A stretch of DNA of 64,000 nt from Cyanobacteriota bacterium (GCA_022402445.1 JAKRSF010000004.1:319876-383875); one strand, 5' to 3'; shown: positions 51,762 through 62,523, counted from the stretch's first letter. Numbers and translations are program-made. The notes: a model not told the origin generated them from the sequence alone.

Positions 51762-54122
51762 GTGTCAGCCTCCGAATCCGCCTCTGCCTACGCGAATGCC
51801 CCCTTTTCCGCCGCCGAAATTGCCGCCGAGGGGATTAAACCGGACGAGTATGCCGAAATCTGCCGCCGCCTGGGCCGCCACCCCAACCGCGCTGAACTGG
51901 GCATGTTCGGCGTCATGTGGTCCGAGCACTGCTGCTATAAAAATTCCCGCCCCCTCCTGAGCCAGTTCCCCACCACGGGCGATCGCATCCTCGTCGGCCC
52001 CGGTGAAAATGCGGGCGTCGTGGACCTGGGCGACGGCCTGCACCTGGCCTTCAAGGTGGAATCCCACAACCACCCGTCCGCCGTGGAACCCTTCCAGGGG
52101 GCGGCCACCGGCGTCGGCGGCATCCTGCGGGACATCTTCACGATGGGAGCGAGGCCGATCGCCATCCTCAATGCCCTGCGCTTCGGCCCCCTCACGGATC
52201 CCAATAACCAACGGCTATTTGAAGGGGTCGTGGCGGGCATCTCCCACTACGGCAACTGCGTCGGCGTGCCCACCGTCGGCGGCGAGGTGTATTTCGACGG
52301 GGCCTACTCCGGCAATCCCCTGGTCAACGCCATGGCCCTGGGGCTGATGGAAACGGAGGAAATCGTCAAGGCGGGGGCCTCGGGCATCGGTAACCCGGTC
52401 CTGTACGTGGGCTCGACCACCGGCCGCGACGGCATGGGGGGGGCCAGCTTCGCCAGTGCGGAATTGAGTGAAGCGTCCCTGGACGATCGCCCCGCCGTCC
52501 AAGTTGGGGATCCGTTCACGGAAAAGTCCCTGATCGAAGCGTGCCTAGAGGCATTCAAAACCGGCGCGGTGGTGGCGGCCCAGGACATGGGGGCGGCGGG
52601 GATCACCTGTTCCACGGCGGAAATGGCCGCGAAGGGGGGCGTTGGGATTGATCTGGATCTCGACAAAATCCCCGTGCGGGAGACGGGCATGGTGCCCTAC
52701 GAATATCTGCTGTCCGAGTCCCAGGAGCGGATGCTGTTTGTGGCGGCTCCGGGGCGCGAGCAGGAATTAATTGAAATTTTCCATCGCTGGGGTTTGCAGG
52801 CGGTGGTGGCGGGGACGGTGATCGACGAGCCGATGGTGCGGATTCGCTTCCAGGGCGCGATCGCGGCGGAGGTGCCCTCGGCGGCCCTGGCGGAGGATAC
52901 GCCCCTCTATCGCCGGGAACTGATGGAGCAGCCGCCCGCCTATGCCCAAGCGGCCTGGGATTGGACGGCGGATCGGTTGCCATCCTGCGATCGCGCGGGC
53001 CTTGCGGATGGGAAATCCTGGACGGCGATCCTGCAACAACTGCTGGAAACCCCGTCGATCGCGTCGAAAAACTGGGTCTATCGGCAATATGACCACCAGG
53101 TGCAGAACAACACGGTGCTGATGCCCGGTGGGGCCGATGCGGCGGTGGTGCGTCTGCGGCCTCAATTAATCCCGAAGGCCCAGGAGGCCGGTACCTATAA
53201 CCGGGCGGTGGCGGCGACGACGGATTGCAATGGCCGCCATGTGTACCTGGATCCCTACGAGGGGGCGAAGGGGGCGATCGCGGAGGCGGCCCGCAACCTA
53301 TCGTGCGTGGGGGCCGAGCCGATCGCCGTGACCGACAACCTCAACTTCGGCAGTCCGGAAAATGCCGTGGGCTACTGGCAACTGGCGAACGCCTGCAAGG
53401 GCCTCGCGGATGGCTGCCGCGCCTTTGGCACCCCGGTCACCGGCGGCAACGTGTCCCTCTATAACGAAACCCTCGGCCCCGACGGCACCCCCCAGGCCAT
53501 CTATCCGACGCCGGTGGTGGGCATGGTGGGCCTCATCGAAGACCTCACGGCCATTTGCGGCCTAGCGTTCCAGGGGCGCGGCGATCGCCTGTACCTGCTG
53601 GGCATTCCCCTGGGGCAGCCGTCGGAAACCGTGACCCTGGGGGGCTCGGAGTATTTGGCGGCGGTCCAGGGCACCGTGGCGGGCCGTCCCCCCCGCATTG
53701 ACGACGCGCTAGAACTGGCGGTCCAGGCCACCTGTCGCACGGGCATCCGCAACGGCTGGATCCGCTCCGCCCACGACAGCGCCGAGGGTGGTTTTGCGGT
53801 TGCCCTGGCGGAAAGCTGCATTGGCGGCAACTTCGGGGCGGTGGTGACGGTGCCCGCGATCGCGGCGGACCAGCGTTGGGATGAGGTGCTCTTTGGGGAA
53901 GGGGGTGCGCGCATCCTCGTGTCCGTCGCGCCGGAGCACATCAATGCCTGGGAAGCCCACCTCAACGACCACCTGGCGGGCCGCTGGCAACCCCTCGGGG
54001 AAGTGACCGGCACCGGCACCCTGGTGATCCAAACCGACGGCGGCGATGCCCTGATCACGGCCCCGGTGGCGGATCTGAGCGATCGCTGGACCCACGCGAT
54101 CGCCCGGACCCTAGAAGGCTAG
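51762..54122 (+). CDS. purL: Phosphoribosylformylglycinamidine synthase subunit PurL
   Basis: Purine synthesis step 4 synthetase subunit, 786 residues, the small-type PurL that works with PurQ and PurS. The start is a GTG. Blocks include [80 protein letters not shown] and [20 protein letters not shown]. Length and order are typical. It is divergent from the desaturase gene and co-directional with purF, separated by 488 bp. purQ and purS are not in the window. Confidence 0.97.
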   Translation: MSASESASAYANAPFSAAEIAAEGIKPDEYAEICRRLGRHPNRAELGMFGVMWSEHCCYKNSRPLLSQFPTTGDRILVGPGENAGVVDLGDGLHLAFKVESHNHPSAVEPFQGAATGVGGILRDIFTMGARPIAILNALRFGPLTDPNNQRLFEGVVAGISHYGNCVGVPTVGGEVYFDGAYSGNPLVNAMALGLMETEEIVKAGASGIGNPVLYVGSTTGRDGMGGASFASAELSEASLDDRPAVQVGDPFTEKSLIEACLEAFKTGAVVAAQDMGAAGITCSTAEMAAKGGVGIDLDLDKIPVRETGMVPYEYLLSESQERMLFVAAPGREQELIEIFHRWGLQAVVAGTVIDEPMVRIRFQGAIAAEVPSAALAEDTPLYRRELMEQPPAYAQAAWDWTADRLPSCDRAGLADGKSWTAILQQLLETPSIASKNWVYRQYDHQVQNNTVLMPGGADAAVVRLRPQLIPKAQEAGTYNRAVAATTDCNGRHVYLDPYEGAKGAIAEAARNLSCVGAEPIAVTDNLNFGSPENAVGYWQLANACKGLADGCRAFGTPVTGGNVSLYNETLGPDGTPQAIYPTPVVGMVGLIEDLTAICGLAFQGRGDRLYLLGIPLGQPSETVTLGGSEYLAAVQGTVAGRPPRIDDALELAVQATCRTGIRNGWIRSAHDSAEGGFAVALAESCIGGNFGAVVTVPAIAADQRWDEVLFGEGGARILVSVAPEHINAWEAHLNDHLAGRWQPLGEVTGTGTLVIQTDGGDALITAPVADLSDRWTHAIARTLEG

Positions 54123-54610
54123 AGGCCCCACGCTCCCGCTCCATGGGGTCGCAATGGCTACCAAACTGCGGCCCCACCCCTTGATCCCCATCACCGGCAG
54201 TCGGCGATCGCGATCATTGCCCTTTGCGGTAGTGTAAAGGGGGTTCTGTTAAGACCGCCTTAAAGCTTTTTTTACCGGATGGCCCAGCCCCGCGCCCTTA
54301 TCCCACTTTTTTTGGGAAAAACGGCCCCCTATTTCGGCTGGTTCCATCTTCGCAACGCCCTCAAACCCAGATGCAACCCAGACCGCCGTCCTTTGACCCG
54401 GTTCCCTTGCGAATTTTCTGCGTTTTGGGGCGTGCCCTGTTTTTAGCCTTTAATTTGCTGATTTTTCTAGTTCCACCGCCGTTTTTCCATTGCTTTTGAT
54501 AAATCCCGTTTGATTCGATCCGACGATGGCCGCTGCGATCGCGCGATCGCCCCATCGGTGTGGATCCCCTTCAGACCATCTTCCGTTCCCGACAGGAGCA
54601 CAGACAAGGC
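54123..54610 (+). other. purL-purF intergenic region with a weak terminator candidate
   Basis: Near 54226-54273, GCGGT can pair with ACCGC across a 23-base loop, followed within nine bases by a run of seven T; the stem is short, so this is only a weak terminator candidate. A second T-run at 54308-54315 lacks a stable stem. The rest, to the purF start, is AT-richer and probably holds the purF promoter. No gene is seen. Confidence 0.35.
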
Positions 54611-56131
54611 ATGAGCGAGCAGGCTACTTCCCCCAACTCCCTTTCCATGGCCCTGGCCCACCCCGGAGCGCCCCAGGGCGATCGCCCGGACAAGCCCGAG
54701 GAAGCCTGTGGTGTGTTTGGGGTCTATGCGCCGGAGCAGTCCGTGGCGCGGTTGGCCTACTTTGGCCTGTTTGCCCTCCAGCACCGGGGCCAGGAGTCGG
54801 CGGGCATTGCCACCCTTGAGGGCGATCGCGTCCACTGCCACAAGGACATGGGGCTCGTGTCCCAGGTGTTTAACGATGCCATCCTGGCGGGGCTGCCCGG
54901 TTCCATCGCCGTGGGCCACACCCGCTATTCCACCACCGGATCGAGCCACCGCTGCAATGCCCAGCCCGCCCTGGTGTCCACCCGCCTCGGTACCCTGGCC
55001 CTGGCCCACAATGGCAATTTGGTCAATACGGGCCAACTGCGTGAGGATCTCAAGGCGGCCCAGCTTGAGTTTGAAACCACCACGGACTCTGAGGCGATCG
55101 CGATCGCCATGGGCCAAGAGGTGGACGCGGGCCACGGCTGGGTTGAGGGGGCCATCCGCGCCTTCAAACGCTGCCACGGGGCCTTCAGTTTGGTCATCGG
55201 CACCCCCGAAGGGCTCCTGGGCACCCGCGATCCGAACGGCGTGCGGCCTTTGGTCATTGGCACCTTGCCCGGAACGCCCCAGCGGTATGTGCTGGCGTCG
55301 GAAACCTGCGGCCTGGATATCATCGGCGCGGACTATGTGCGGGATGTGGAGCCGGGGGAATTGGTGGTGATCACGGAGGAGGGGCTGGCGTCCTTCTTCT
55401 GGGCGGAGGCTCCCCAGCCGAAACTGTGCGTGTTTGAGATGATCTACTTCGCCCGCCCGGACAGCGTGGTGAACCAAGAGAGCCTCTACAGCTACCGGAT
55501 GCGCATTGGGCGGCAGTTGGCGATTGAGTCCCCCGTGGAGGCGGATATTGTCATTGCGGTGCCGGATTCTGGGGTGCCCGCCGCGATCGGCTACTCCCAG
55601 GTGTCGGGCATTCCCTACGCGGAGGGGTTGATTAAAAATCGCTACGTGGGGCGCACGTTCATCCAACCCACCCAGTCCATGCGCGAGTCGGGCATTCGCA
55701 TGAAGCTCAATCCCCTGCGGGATGTGCTGGCGGGCAAGCGGGTGATTATTGTGGATGATTCGATCGTCCGGGGCACCACCAGCCGCAAAATCGTCAAAAC
55801 CCTGCGGGATGCGGGGGCGACGGAGGTGCATATGCGGATTTCGTCGCCGCCGGTGACGCACCCCTGTTTCTATGGCATTGATACGGACAGTCAGGATCAT
55901 TTGATTGCCGCTACGAAGTCCGTCGAGGCGATCGCGGCGCAGATCGAGGTGGATTCCCTGGCCTACCTGAGTGAGGCGGGGATGCTGACGGCCACGGGGG
56001 ATAAGGTGGAGAATTTCTGCACCGCCTGTTTCAACGGCCATTACCCGATTCCGGTGCCCGATGCCCTCAAGCGCTCCAAGTTCATGCTGGAAAAATTGGA
56101 GGTGCCGGAGCCGGTGGCAGCGGGTTCTTAA
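54611..56131 (+). CDS. purF: Amidophosphoribosyltransferase
   Basis: First committed enzyme of purine synthesis, making phosphoribosylamine from PRPP and glutamine. The ATG at 54611 follows AAGG; a GTG 51 bp upstream is possible. A propeptide of about 32 residues ends before the catalytic Cys in EEACGVFGVYAPEQ. QHRGQESAGIAT and HTRYSTTGSSHRCNAQPALV follow in the glutaminase domain. The phosphoribosyltransferase loop is GKRVIIVDDSIVRGTTSRKI. C-terminal cysteines in HPCFYGIDTDS and FCTACFNGHYP match the iron-sulfur-type enzymes. 506 residues. Confidence 0.96.
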   Translation: MSEQATSPNSLSMALAHPGAPQGDRPDKPEEACGVFGVYAPEQSVARLAYFGLFALQHRGQESAGIATLEGDRVHCHKDMGLVSQVFNDAILAGLPGSIAVGHTRYSTTGSSHRCNAQPALVSTRLGTLALAHNGNLVNTGQLREDLKAAQLEFETTTDSEAIAIAMGQEVDAGHGWVEGAIRAFKRCHGAFSLVIGTPEGLLGTRDPNGVRPLVIGTLPGTPQRYVLASETCGLDIIGADYVRDVEPGELVVITEEGLASFFWAEAPQPKLCVFEMIYFARPDSVVNQESLYSYRMRIGRQLAIESPVEADIVIAVPDSGVPAAIGYSQVSGIPYAEGLIKNRYVGRTFIQPTQSMRESGIRMKLNPLRDVLAGKRVIIVDDSIVRGTTSRKIVKTLRDAGATEVHMRISSPPVTHPCFYGIDTDSQDHLIAATKSVEAIAAQIEVDSLAYLSEAGMLTATGDKVENFCTACFNGHYPIPVPDALKRSKFMLEKLEVPEPVAAGS

Positions 56132-56136
56132 ATAAA

Positions 56137-56161
56137 CCGTAGGGGCGGGGTTTTCCCGCCC
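56137..56161. repeat. Family R2 repeat end after purF
   Basis: A 25-base end starting CCGTAGGGGCGGGG and ending TTTTCCCGCCC, six bases after the purF stop. GGGCGGG pairs with CCCGCCC. A related TTTTCCCGCCCAGCCCCC recurs at 56222, so the purF-mutS gap (56132-56247) is largely repeat-derived. Confidence 0.7.
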
Positions 56162-56247
56162 AGCCCCCGCAGATCGCCATAAACCCGTTCCGCAACCGTT
56201 CCATCACCGCAGGAATTGGGTTTTCCCGCCCAGCCCCCACCAAACAA

Positions 56248-58995
56248 TCACGAAAAAATGTCGAGTTGGGCGGGGCCATCGGGGGCGATCGCGGTGCCGT
56301 TCTGGGGGGCGATCGCGGCGACGGTGCCAGCGGTTTTGCGGAGGCCGACGGCGATGCGGGAGTGCTTTTCGATCTGGGCCATGACCTGGCGGGCGCGATC
56401 GATCACGCTCGGGGGCAGACCGGCCAAGCGCCCCGCTTCGATGCCGTAGGAGCGATCGGCCCCGCCGGGACGCACCTGGTGCAGAAAAACGATGCGATCG
56501 GGCAATTCCTTCACCGTGACCTGGTAATTGGCCACATTAACGAGCAACGAGGCCAATTCATTGAGTTCGTGGTAGTGGGTGGCGAAAATCGTGCGCGATC
56601 GCACCGTCGCCGCCAAATATTCCGCCACGGACCAGGCGATCGCGAGGCCATCAAACGTTGCCGTGCCGCGCCCAATTTCATCGAGCAGGACCAGCGATCG
56701 CGCCGTGGCGTGGTTGAGGATATTGGCGGTTTCGTTCATCTCCACCATGAAGGTGGATTGGCCCGTGGCGAGATCGTCCACCGCCCCGACCCGGGTGAAG
56801 ATGCGATCGCAAATGCCCAAGGTGGCGCGGGTGGCGGGGACAAAACAGCCCACCTGGGCCATCAGTTGAATTAAACCCACCTGCCGCAGATGGCAGCTTT
56901 TGCCGCTGGCGTTGGGGCCGGTCAAAATGATTAGGTCCGGGGCGCGGTCATCGGTGTAGTCCGGGGCGCGATCGCCGCCCGATTCCCCCATTTCCCCGAT
57001 CTCCATAAATTCCGTAAATTCCGGGTGGGGATAGCCCAGGTGGGTGTCATTGGGCACAAACAGGCCCGCCGGAAGCGATCGCTCCACCACCGGATGCCGC
57101 CCCCCTTCAATCACCAGGGTGCGATCGCGCGTCACCTCCGGACAGCAGTAGCCCCGCCGCACTGCCAATTCCGCAAAATTCGCCAGCACATCCGCCGCCG
57201 CCACCGCCAGGGCCACCTGCCGAATCGGTTCCGCCAGATCCGCCACCTGCGATCGCAACTGCACAAAAATGTCGTATTCCAGGCGATTGAGATCTTCGCG
57301 GGCCGACAGGATCCGCGCCTCCCGCTCCTTCAATTCCGGCGTGATGTAGCGCTCTTCGTTGGCGAGGGTTTGCTTGCGGATGTAGTCGGCGGGCACCAGG
57401 TCACTCTTGGTGCGGCCCACGCCGATGTAGTAGCCAAAGGTTTTGTTATAGCCCACCTTCAGGGTGGCGATGCCCGTGCGCTGCCGTTCCTCCGCCTCCA
57501 GGTTCGCCAGCCAGTCCAGATCCGCCTTGGCCTGGTGCCGCAGGCGATCGAGCTGCTCATGGACCCCCTCCCGGATCAGGCCGCCTTCCGTGAGTTTGAG
57601 GGGGGGCGACTCGACCAGGTGCGATCGCAGGCGAGCGGCCAACTGCTCCAGATCCTGCTGGGGACGGGCCAGGGCGCGCAGGTAGGGCGATCGCGCCCCC
57701 TCGGTGACGGTGACCAAATCCGGCACCTTGGCGAGGGAATCGGCCAGGGCCACTAAATCGCGGGCGTTGGCGGTTCCGGCACTGGCGCGGCCCGCGAGCC
57801 GTTCCAGGTCGTAGATATCCCGCAACAGCCGCTGGAGATCCTGGCGCATTTGGGTGGAACTGACCAATTCCGCGATCGTCCGCTGGCGCGATCGGATGCC
57901 TTCAATGTCCAGGAGCGGTTGCAGGAGCCAGCGCCGGAGCGATCGCCCCCCCATGGCCGTCACCGTTTCATCCAGCGCCCAGAGCAGCGAGCCCGTGAGG
58001 GTGCCATCGCGAACGGTTTGGATAATTTCCAGATTGCGGCGGGTTTGGTGATCGAGAATTAAGTAATCCGTGAGGGTATAGGTCCGCAACGGCAGCAGAT
58101 CTACCCCCGCTGGCGTGGCTTCCGATTGCAGGTTCCGGCGATCGCGGCCCCCCTGGAACGTGTCATCGAGATAGGCCAACAGACCGCCCGCCGCCCGCAC
58201 CGCCAGGGGTTGGCGATCGCACCCAAAGCCCTCTAATGAACGCACCCGGAAGCGATCAAACAGCCGCTGCTTCGCCCCATTGAAATCAAAGGCAATCTGG
58301 GGCCGCAGGGCGTAGCAAAACTGGCTGGGCAGCGCTTCGGGGATCAGCTCCCCGCGATCGCGCCAGGGCGTCCGATCCTCTCCGGGCCGCAGGAGCCCCA
58401 CCAAATCCGGCGCATTGACTGGATAGAGCACCTCCGCCGGTTGGAGCCGCAGCAGTTCCTGGGTGAGCGCTTCGAGATCCTCCCCTTGCGTCGTCCAAAA
58501 TTCCCCCGTGGAAATGTCCGCATGGGCCAGCCCCCAGGAATGGCGCACCGTCACCACCGCCGCCAGGTAATTATTGCGCCGCGCCGCCAGCATCCCCGCC
58601 TCGATCACCGTCCCCGGTGTCAGGATGCGCGTGACCGCCCGCTCCACGAGCCCCTGGGCCTCGGACGGATCCTGGATTTGGTCACACAGGGCCACCGCAT
58701 AGCCCCGCTCCACCAACTGGGCGCAGTACCGTTCGATCGCGTGGTGGGGCACCCCCGCCATGGGGACCCGGCCCACGGTTTTGCCCGCTTCTTTGGAAGT
58801 CAGCGTCAGTTCAAGGGTTTCCGCGATCGTGCAGGCGTCCTGAAAAAAGGTTTCAAAAAAATCCCCCACCCGGTACAGCAACAGCGCCTGGGGATGCTCC
58901 CGCTTGACGGCCACATAATGTTGCATCATCGGGGTGAGGGCGTCGTAGTCCACGGCGAAGCAGTTGCGGTTGGGGATGTCGCGGTTGGCGGCCAT
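56248..58995 (-). CDS. mutS: DNA mismatch repair protein MutS
   Basis: Mismatch recognition ATPase, 915 residues. The mismatch-binding domain contains [14 protein letters not shown], giving the Phe-x-Glu wedge. Connector, lever and clamp domains follow ([40 protein letters not shown]). The ATPase has Walker [16 protein letters not shown], then [20 protein letters not shown], the Walker [21 protein letters not shown], and [13 protein letters not shown]. It converges on purF, and the start abuts the divergent SH3b gene region. Confidence 0.97.
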   Translation of the reverse strand: MAANRDIPNRNCFAVDYDALTPMMQHYVAVKREHPQALLLYRVGDFFETFFQDACTIAETLELTLTSKEAGKTVGRVPMAGVPHHAIERYCAQLVERGYAVALCDQIQDPSEAQGLVERAVTRILTPGTVIEAGMLAARRNNYLAAVVTVRHSWGLAHADISTGEFWTTQGEDLEALTQELLRLQPAEVLYPVNAPDLVGLLRPGEDRTPWRDRGELIPEALPSQFCYALRPQIAFDFNGAKQRLFDRFRVRSLEGFGCDRQPLAVRAAGGLLAYLDDTFQGGRDRRNLQSEATPAGVDLLPLRTYTLTDYLILDHQTRRNLEIIQTVRDGTLTGSLLWALDETVTAMGGRSLRRWLLQPLLDIEGIRSRQRTIAELVSSTQMRQDLQRLLRDIYDLERLAGRASAGTANARDLVALADSLAKVPDLVTVTEGARSPYLRALARPQQDLEQLAARLRSHLVESPPLKLTEGGLIREGVHEQLDRLRHQAKADLDWLANLEAEERQRTGIATLKVGYNKTFGYYIGVGRTKSDLVPADYIRKQTLANEERYITPELKEREARILSAREDLNRLEYDIFVQLRSQVADLAEPIRQVALAVAAADVLANFAELAVRRGYCCPEVTRDRTLVIEGGRHPVVERSLPAGLFVPNDTHLGYPHPEFTEFMEIGEMGESGGDRAPDYTDDRAPDLIILTGPNASGKSCHLRQVGLIQLMAQVGCFVPATRATLGICDRIFTRVGAVDDLATGQSTFMVEMNETANILNHATARSLVLLDEIGRGTATFDGLAIAWSVAEYLAATVRSRTIFATHYHELNELASLLVNVANYQVTVKELPDRIVFLHQVRPGGADRSYGIEAGRLAGLPPSVIDRARQVMAQIEKHSRIAVGLRKTAGTVAAIAPQNGTAIAPDGPAQLDIFS

Positions 58996-59210
58996 GGCGG
59001 GGGAGGAACTCGGCGAAGGGCGGAAACGGCACCCTAAATCCTACCAAGGGGACCCGAGGGGAAAGGGTCCACCGGGCGATCGCGGGGGTGACGGCCGGAG
59101 CCACGATCGCCGGATCGGTGAGCGAAAATAGCCATGGCGGCCCATCGAGCCCGTGATTTCAGCCCTTCGGTTCAGTTTTTCAGTCTCTGCATTTCAGATC
59201 GTGTCTGCCC

Positions 59211-59693
59211 ATGGTGCGCTTACTGCTTCGGTTCATCAGTTGGCTTTTGAGCCTGTCGGCGGGGTTATTGATTGCCCTGGCGATCGTGGTGGGCGGCGCG
59301 ATCGTCACGATCCGCTATGTGGTGGCCCAGATTGTCACGGATCCGCCCCGGCCCACCTTTGCCAATGAAAATACGGCCCCGCTCACCCTGACGCGGCCGT
59401 CCACCCCCCAGGCGACCCCCATCCCCCGCGCCCCGGAACCGGAAACGCCCCCCACGCCGACGCCCACCCCCAGCGGTGCCTACCGGGCTCGGGTGACCCT
59501 TAGCGGTGGCCTGACCTTGCGATCGCAACCCCGCCGCGACAGCGATCGCATCGGCGGCGTCCAGCAGGGGGATGAGGTGATTGTCCTGGGCCAAAGCGCC
59601 GATGGCCGCTGGCAGCGGGTGCGGGTGGGGGACAATGGCCCCGAAGCTTGGATCATTGCCGACAACACCGCCCCCATCGAGCCGCCCCCCTAA
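59211..59693 (+). CDS. Membrane-anchored SH3b-domain protein
   Basis: Protein of 160 residues. One N-terminal membrane helix (SLSAGLLIALAIVVGGAIVT) is followed by a Pro/Thr-rich spacer and a C-terminal bacterial SH3 domain: LTLRSQPRRDSDRIGGVQQG, DEVIVLGQSADGRWQRVRVG and EAWIIADN. Bacterial SH3 domains often bind the cell wall. The next gene encodes a membrane-anchored lysozyme-like protein 78 bp downstream, so the two probably act together at the peptidoglycan. Confidence 0.85.
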   Translation: MVRLLLRFISWLLSLSAGLLIALAIVVGGAIVTIRYVVAQIVTDPPRPTFANENTAPLTLTRPSTPQATPIPRAPEPETPPTPTPTPSGAYRARVTLSGGLTLRSQPRRDSDRIGGVQQGDEVIVLGQSADGRWQRVRVGDNGPEAWIIADNTAPIEPPP

Positions 59694-59771
59694 GGCAGTC
59701 CTCAACATCCCTAACCCCTAAGCCTCGATCGCGCGATCGCCCCTCCGCATCCACCCCTGCCCCGCACCCCG

Positions 59772-60512
59772 ATGACCGCCACGCCACCCAAGGGCAACGC
59801 CCCCGCCACCCCCGAACCCGACCGCGCGATCGCCACCCCCCGCAAAGACACCGGGGATTCATGGCTGCTGTCCTTCCTCGCTGGAACCGCCGTCTCCGCC
59901 GCCGCGATCGTCGCCATCTCCTGGTGGAACGGTTACTCCTGGCGCGACGCCCTGCTCGGCATCGGTCCCATGGCCGTCGATGGCCTCGCCAGCCCCCCCC
60001 TCGTCATGGAAGGCGGCGACCCCCACCTGCGCGCCCTCATGCGCACCATCTCCGTCAGCGAAGCCAATGTCCGCTACCCCTACGCCGTGCTCTATGGCGG
60101 CGGCTACACCGACGATCTCAGCCGCCACCCCGAACGCTGCATCCCCATCAACGCCGGCCCCAATCGCGGCAATTGCAGCACCGCCGCCGGCCGCTACCAG
60201 ATGCTCGACTTCACCTGGGCCGAAAAATCCCGCCTCTATCACCCCCAGCCCGGAGCCTTCCTCTGGTGGAAAAACTACAGCTTCGCCCCGGAATATCAAG
60301 ACATCGTGGTCTATCGCTGGCTCGCCGACTCGAACGCCTGGGGCATGGACATCGCCGCCGCCCTGCGATCGGGCCAAATTGATCGCGTCCTGCGCCGCCT
60401 CTCCGGCACCTGGACCAGCCTGGGCTACGGCATTGAAACGAACATCATGAGCCGCAGCCTGCCCCGGGCCTATCAACAACTCCTCGCCGATGAACTGCGA
60501 AAGGCCCGTTAG
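59772..60512 (+). CDS. Membrane-anchored lysozyme-like protein (GH104/lambda-endolysin type)
   Basis: Muramidase-like protein of 246 residues. A Pro/Lys-rich cytoplasmic start and one membrane helix (LAGTAVSAAAIVAISWWNGY) anchor it. The catalytic fold begins LRALMRTISVSEANVRYPYA, where the Glu is the likely acid. VLYGGGYTDDLSRHPERCIP and NCSTAAGRYQMLDFTWAEKS follow, matching the hP...staaGRYQ pattern of phage-type lysozymes. Cyanobacterial chromosomes carry such copies without other phage genes. The neighbour is an SH3b protein. The role is probably wall remodelling. Confidence 0.85.
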   Translation: MTATPPKGNAPATPEPDRAIATPRKDTGDSWLLSFLAGTAVSAAAIVAISWWNGYSWRDALLGIGPMAVDGLASPPLVMEGGDPHLRALMRTISVSEANVRYPYAVLYGGGYTDDLSRHPERCIPINAGPNRGNCSTAAGRYQMLDFTWAEKSRLYHPQPGAFLWWKNYSFAPEYQDIVVYRWLADSNAWGMDIAAALRSGQIDRVLRRLSGTWTSLGYGIETNIMSRSLPRAYQQLLADELRKAR

Positions 60513-60628
60513 TTAAGCGTCCATCAAATGTTAGCTAAAGCCGCCACAATCTTCGACACAAAGAATTAGTTAATCTCCCCACAAAGCCCTCAGGCTATTC
60601 CCACTAGAATTAAGAACAATTCAGAAAA

Positions 60629-60656
60629 TTGTTGAGGCATTGATCCGCAATAAAAT
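60629..60656 (+). promoter_or_regulatory. Candidate promoter of the small secreted protein gene
   Basis: TTGTTG (60629-60634) and TAAAAT (60651-60656) are spaced by 16 bp in an AT-rich stretch. Transcription would start near 60663, about 80 bp before the coding start at 60745. Confidence 0.45.
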
Positions 60657-60744
60657 GACATCGTTTCTACGCAGCTAACCCCTAGGATTCCCAGGAAAAA
60701 GGTGCTAGAAGTGATGCAGTCCGAACTATGTAGGAGTAGTCCCA

Positions 60745-61089
60745 ATGCGTGTCAATGGAACGGTGGCCCGTGGCCTTCTGGGGGCTCTTTTGGCCCTGCC
60801 CCTCGCGATCGCGGTGGCGGAGCCCGGTCGAGCCCAGGATCTGGTGGTGGAGGTTCATAACGAAGCCTCGGGCACGATTGAAGGGTTGTATATGGTGCCC
60901 GCCGGGGACGAGGAGTGGGGGGAGAATCTTCTGACCGAGTTCATGGAGCCGGGTGATGCGGTGGAGGTGAGCGTCGAGGATGGCGAAAGCATCTGTGAGT
61001 ATGATATCTACGCCATGTATAACGATGGGGGCGATTTCGAGGCGACGGTAGACATTTGCGATGGCGAACCCGTGGTCATTTCCGATTAG
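60745..61089 (+). CDS. Small secreted protein
   Basis: Exported protein of 114 residues. The N-terminus is a signal peptide (LLGALLALPLAIAVAEPGRA, then QD). The mature part is acidic with LVVEVHNEASGTIEGLYMVP, EFMEPGDAVEVSVEDGESIC and CEYDIYAMYNDGGDFEATVD then CDGEP; two cysteines could form a disulfide. The fold resembles small exported cyanobacterial proteins that I know without function, with the pattern Cys-x-Tyr-Asp and a following DG. It has its own promoter and a perfect terminator at 61175, so it is a monocistronic unit. Confidence 0.75.
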   Translation: MRVNGTVARGLLGALLALPLAIAVAEPGRAQDLVVEVHNEASGTIEGLYMVPAGDEEWGENLLTEFMEPGDAVEVSVEDGESICEYDIYAMYNDGGDFEATVDICDGEPVVISD

Positions 61090-61174
61090 GACATTAGTGG
61101 TGGCCTTGGGCCGTTACGCCTGGTGATGAGGTGCCCCTAAACGCCTCAGAAATTTGGGTGCAGCCTACGACGGC

Positions 61175-61214
61175 AAAAGGGGAGACAGAGTCAGGGGATC
61201 TGTTTCCCCTTTTT
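61175..61214 (+). terminator. Intrinsic terminator of the small secreted protein gene
   Basis: AAAAGGGGAGACAGA (61175-61189) pairs over all 15 positions, with one G-T wobble, with TCTGTTTCCCCTTTT (61199-61213), around a 9-base loop, and ends in a run of five T. This is a strong terminator about 85 bp after the stop. Confidence 0.9.
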
Positions 61215-61265
61215 GGTTTTTGGGGGTTGGTGTTACCATCGCCCTAGAACTGGGGATTGACTGCG

Positions 61266-61847
61266 ATGGTTGCAGCTAGGGATCATAATCAATGCTTCAC
61301 GCCCGAGGAGTATTTCATTTGGGAAGAGAAGCAGCTAGACCGGCATGAACTCATTGGCGGGCGTGTTTATGCGATGAGCGGTGGCACAAAAAATCACAGC
61401 GCGATCGCGATCAATGTTCTATTGCTCCTGCGCGGACATCTGCGGGGTGGCCCCTGCCAAGTGTTCAACTCGGATGTGAAGGTTAATATTCTGGACACGG
61501 CGAACTACACCTATCCCGACCTAAGCGTGACCTGCGACGATCGCGACCGATCCCATCCCCTGTACATCACCTATCCCTGTCTCATTGTGGAGGTGTTGTC
61601 AGACAGCACGGAGGGCTATGATCGCGGCAAAAAGTTTGAAAACTATCGCCGCAATCCAAATCTTGTGGACTATGTTTTAGTCAGTTCCAATGAGGTGGCG
61701 GTGGATTGCTACCATCGCAACGCCTCGGGAGATTGGGTGATTTTGAGCTACCGCCGGGGCGATCGCGTGGTCCTAGGGAGCATTGATCTAACTGTGGAAA
61801 TTGAACAGATTTACGACGAGGTTAGTTTTGAATCCTTGGAATCCTGA
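61266..61847 (+). CDS. Uma2-family (DUF820) PD-(D/E)XK nuclease-like protein
   Basis: Restriction-endonuclease-fold protein of 193 residues from the ATG at 61266; a TTG nine bases upstream is less likely. The family's opening FTPEEYFIWEEKQLDRHELI GG-type block is present, with Glu in HELIGGRVYAMSGGTKNHSA. YTYPDLSVTC supplies the metal Asp, and LIVEVLSDSTEGYDRGKKFE gives the ExK-like part and helix. Such genes are very numerous in cyanobacteria and their role is not settled. It converges on another PD-(D/E)XK-like gene 22 bp downstream. Confidence 0.88.
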   Translation: MVAARDHNQCFTPEEYFIWEEKQLDRHELIGGRVYAMSGGTKNHSAIAINVLLLLRGHLRGGPCQVFNSDVKVNILDTANYTYPDLSVTCDDRDRSHPLYITYPCLIVEVLSDSTEGYDRGKKFENYRRNPNLVDYVLVSSNEVAVDCYHRNASGDWVILSYRRGDRVVLGSIDLTVEIEQIYDEVSFESLES

Positions 61848-61869
61848 CCTGGGTTTCAGAACCGTGGCC

Positions 61870-62523
61870 CTAGCTTGATCTCTGGGCGGAAGTTTGATGC
61901 AGGAGATCCTGACAGGCTGAAAAGATTTGATCCAGAATGCTCAACACGCGATCGCGATCGCCTAGGGCATAGGGTAAGGTTTCAAAGACCTCGCGGTTGG
62001 TCGTTAGCCGATAGAATTTCCAGGTCTCGCCATTGGTGACAATGCCGTAGCTATCGATGGTGAGCCCAGCCCGTTGATTGACCCAGGCGCAGGCATCCAT
62101 TTCCACCAAACACTGGGCGAGTCCCTGTTCAAAGTCATCTTTTTTTGCTTCAATGACGCAGAGTAACGGGGTTGTGAGATAGGCTTTTCGGGGAGCAACT
62201 AAATAATCCGCTTGGCCGATCGCATCATCGCTTTCTAGGGGGGCTGCTTTCCAAATTTTGAGATCCCGATGGCGATCAATCACCTCTTCGCAAAAGGCGT
62301 CGATGACCAATTCCCGCGATCGCTCAGAAAAGGATAGGTCAAAATTCTCCAGGCGGCGGAGACGTTCTGCTAAGAAAGGGCTAGGTTCGTAGAGCTTTGC
62401 TTCAATGGGCCAGGGAATCAGGCGATCCACCTGCAATTTCTCTAGGGCTTGCTGGGCCGTGAAGCCAGAGAATCGCTTTTTATGGGCTTTACCACGGCCA
62501 GAACGATCCTTGGATTGTGCCAT
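61870..62523 (-). CDS. Putative PD-(D/E)XK nuclease-fold protein
   Basis: Protein of 217 residues; I use the ATG at 62523, preceded by AGGA. GQADYLVAPRKAYLTTPLLC supplies a metal Asp, VIEAKKDDFEQGLAQCLVEM the ExK motif and the Gln of motif IV, as in type I restriction subunit N-terminal domains. DSYGIVTNGETWKFYRLT is also typical of that group. No methylase or specificity gene is near, so it is a free-standing copy. N-terminus is basic (KDRSGRGKAHKKRFSGFT). Function is unknown; nuclease fold is well supported. Confidence 0.78.
   Translation of the reverse strand: MAQSKDRSGRGKAHKKRFSGFTAQQALEKLQVDRLIPWPIEAKLYEPSPFLAERLRRLENFDLSFSERSRELVIDAFCEEVIDRHRDLKIWKAAPLESDDAIGQADYLVAPRKAYLTTPLLCVIEAKKDDFEQGLAQCLVEMDACAWVNQRAGLTIDSYGIVTNGETWKFYRLTTNREVFETLPYALGDRDRVLSILDQIFSACQDLLHQTSAQRSS

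Noticed and set aside
54467-56041. 524-codon minus-strand frame opposite purF
   Set aside because: purF motifs are complete on the plus strand; the antisense frame is open only because of codon bias.
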